From Paraburkholderia caffeinilytica (lineage in GTDB: Bacteria; Pseudomonadota; Gammaproteobacteria; Burkholderiales; Burkholderiaceae), in contig NZ_CP031467.1 of the NCBI RefSeq assembly GCF_003368325.1, forward strand, positions 434,001 to 498,000: a stretch of 64,000 bases of DNA, written 5' to 3'. Both the position numbers and the translations under genes were made by a program. Below are positions 63,155-64,000 of the stretch, one piece after another. Positions within the stretch are counted from its first letter, which is position 1; each line of letters opens with the position of its first letter. A model generated the notes under the pieces. That model made no database searches. It was not told where the DNA came from and saw only the letters and a program-made list of their open reading frames with translations.

Positions 63155-64000
63155 TCATACCATCGCACGCGAGCGGTTCTTAGCGTCCTTACGGTCTGCA
63201 CCTTCGCCGACGTCCGGACCCTCATCCTGATTGGCCGGATCAGGCGGCAAGGCACGGGTTCGATGCATCCAGCTGGACAATGCCGACGCCAGCACGATGC
63301 ACGCGCCGCCGGCCCATTCGCGCGGACCCGGCGACTCGCCGGCAAAGAGCCACGCGGACAAGGCCGTCACCACGAGCTCGAACAGCATGATGATCGACGC
63401 CCGATTGGCCGGCACACGCGCGAGTCCATACTGCACGAGCATATTGTTCGAGGCCAGCAGAAAACCGAGGCCAAGCACCAGCAGCGCGGCCGTGCCGAGA
63501 TGCGCGCCGGCGGGCGGTGCGGGCATCGCCTCGAACAGCGATGCAAAGGCGCTGAAAATCGCCGCCCCGCCGAAGATCGTCGCGGTACGCATTTCGGGCT
63601 TCATCTCGGGCAGCACGCGGCTCGTCTTGAGGATCAGCACGTTGCTCATCGCGAAACCCATGCCGCCCGCGAGCCCCGCCCATTCGGCGAGGTTGCCGGG
63701 CACGGGGATACCCAGCTGCGGCGACCACAGCATGGTCATCGCGCCGGCCAGCGACAGCGCGGCGAGGCCGGCGCCCGCCCACGTGAGCCGTTCGTGGAGG
63801 ATGAAATGCGCAAAAAGCGCGGTCCAGGCGGGCGTGAGATAGAACAGCAGCAGGACGCGCATCACCTCGCCGTGGATCGAGCCCCACACGAAACCCAGAT
63901 TGGTCACGCCGGCTGCCAGCGCGAGAGCCGGCAGCAGCCAGTGCCAGCGTACGGTTTTCAGCGCGCGATGACGGACCAGCAGGACGAACAGGCAACCGGC
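63155..64000 (-). CDS. EamA/DMT-family transporter, 5' end cut by window
   Basis: The minus-strand frame stays open to the window edge. At least 281 residues are present, including EamA-like TM segments (LTWAGAGLAALSLAGAMTML; AEWAGLAGGMGFAMSNVLIL; ALLVLGLGFLLASNNMLVQY; ASIIMLFELVVTALSAWLF). It ends in a charged tail (DQEGPD-like, DRKDAKNRSRAMV). The N-terminus lies outside, so the true start is unknown. Substrate unknown. Confidence 0.85.
   Translation of the reverse strand, partial: AGCLFVLLVRHRALKTVRWHWLLPALALAAGVTNLGFVWGSIHGEVMRVLLLFYLTPAWTALFAHFILHERLTWAGAGLAALSLAGAMTMLWSPQLGIPVPGNLAEWAGLAGGMGFAMSNVLILKTSRVLPEMKPEMRTATIFGGAAIFSAFASLFEAMPAPPAGAHLGTAALLVLGLGFLLASNNMLVQYGLARVPANRASIIMLFELVVTALSAWLFAGESPGPREWAGGACIVLASALSSWMHRTRALPPDPANQDEGPDVGEGADRKDAKNRSRAMV

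Overview
The window is a piece of a beta-proteobacterial chromosome, most likely Paraburkholderia or a close relative in the Burkholderiaceae. The evidence is the Burkholderia-type porin at the left end, the order rpsB-tsf-pyrH-frr-uppS-cdsA-dxr-rseP-bamA-skp-lpxD-fabZ-lpxA-lpxB-rnhB, the guaB/guaA and ligA/zipA/smc neighbourhoods, and GC-rich codon use with long antisense open frames. No database search was run; every name rests on motifs, length and context read from the sequence.

Left part (1-18.8 kb) is accessory. It holds a porin and a secreted BON-domain protein; a three-gene RND efflux operon (outer-membrane lipoprotein, adaptor, permease) with a TetR-type regulator at each end; a four-gene minus-strand cluster of AhpD/carboxymuconolactone-decarboxylase-like protein, beta-propeller protein, ThDP-dependent enzyme and cupin, divergent from an AraC-type regulator; and a MarR-controlled FAD monooxygenase followed by a nitroreductase. 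The four-gene cluster is my best candidate for an undescribed pathway. The monooxygenase promoter is very clear: TTGACA-N17-TAATAT, with a 19-bp palindrome over the -10 boxes of both divergent promoters.

Junction (17.6-20.36 kb). A decayed CheR-type methyltransferase, a terminator-like hairpin, a 3' fragment of tRNA-Pro, and a P4-type tyrosine integrase lie immediately downstream of guaA in the same orientation. Five copies of ATACCGT and a perfect 15-bp inverted repeat lie between the integrase and guaA. The simplest reading is a mobile element, perhaps an old one, inserted at the 3' end of guaA.

Right part (20.36-64 kb) is core chromosome. Minus-strand guaB, a small membrane protein gene and guaA are followed by a DMT exporter, then rnfH-ratA divergent from smpB, an SPFH/NfeD pair, and ppsA divergent from its regulator ppsR. 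Next comes a long minus-strand envelope and translation run (rpsB down to a TrmH-family methyltransferase) that makes ribosomal protein S2, EF-Ts, UMP kinase, ribosome recycling factor, undecaprenyl and phospholipid precursors, isoprenoid precursors, the BAM machinery and lipid A. A plus-strand map-glnD-pseudouridine synthase unit follows; the synthase carries a roughly 500-residue repetitive, charged N-terminal extension. The window closes with minus-strand def, ligA, zipA and smc and a DMT transporter cut by the window edge. Local structures of note are a 13-bp minisatellite right behind ppsA, a nested hairpin with a GCAA loop between ppsR and the trmH-like gene, and a long leader in front of rpsB.
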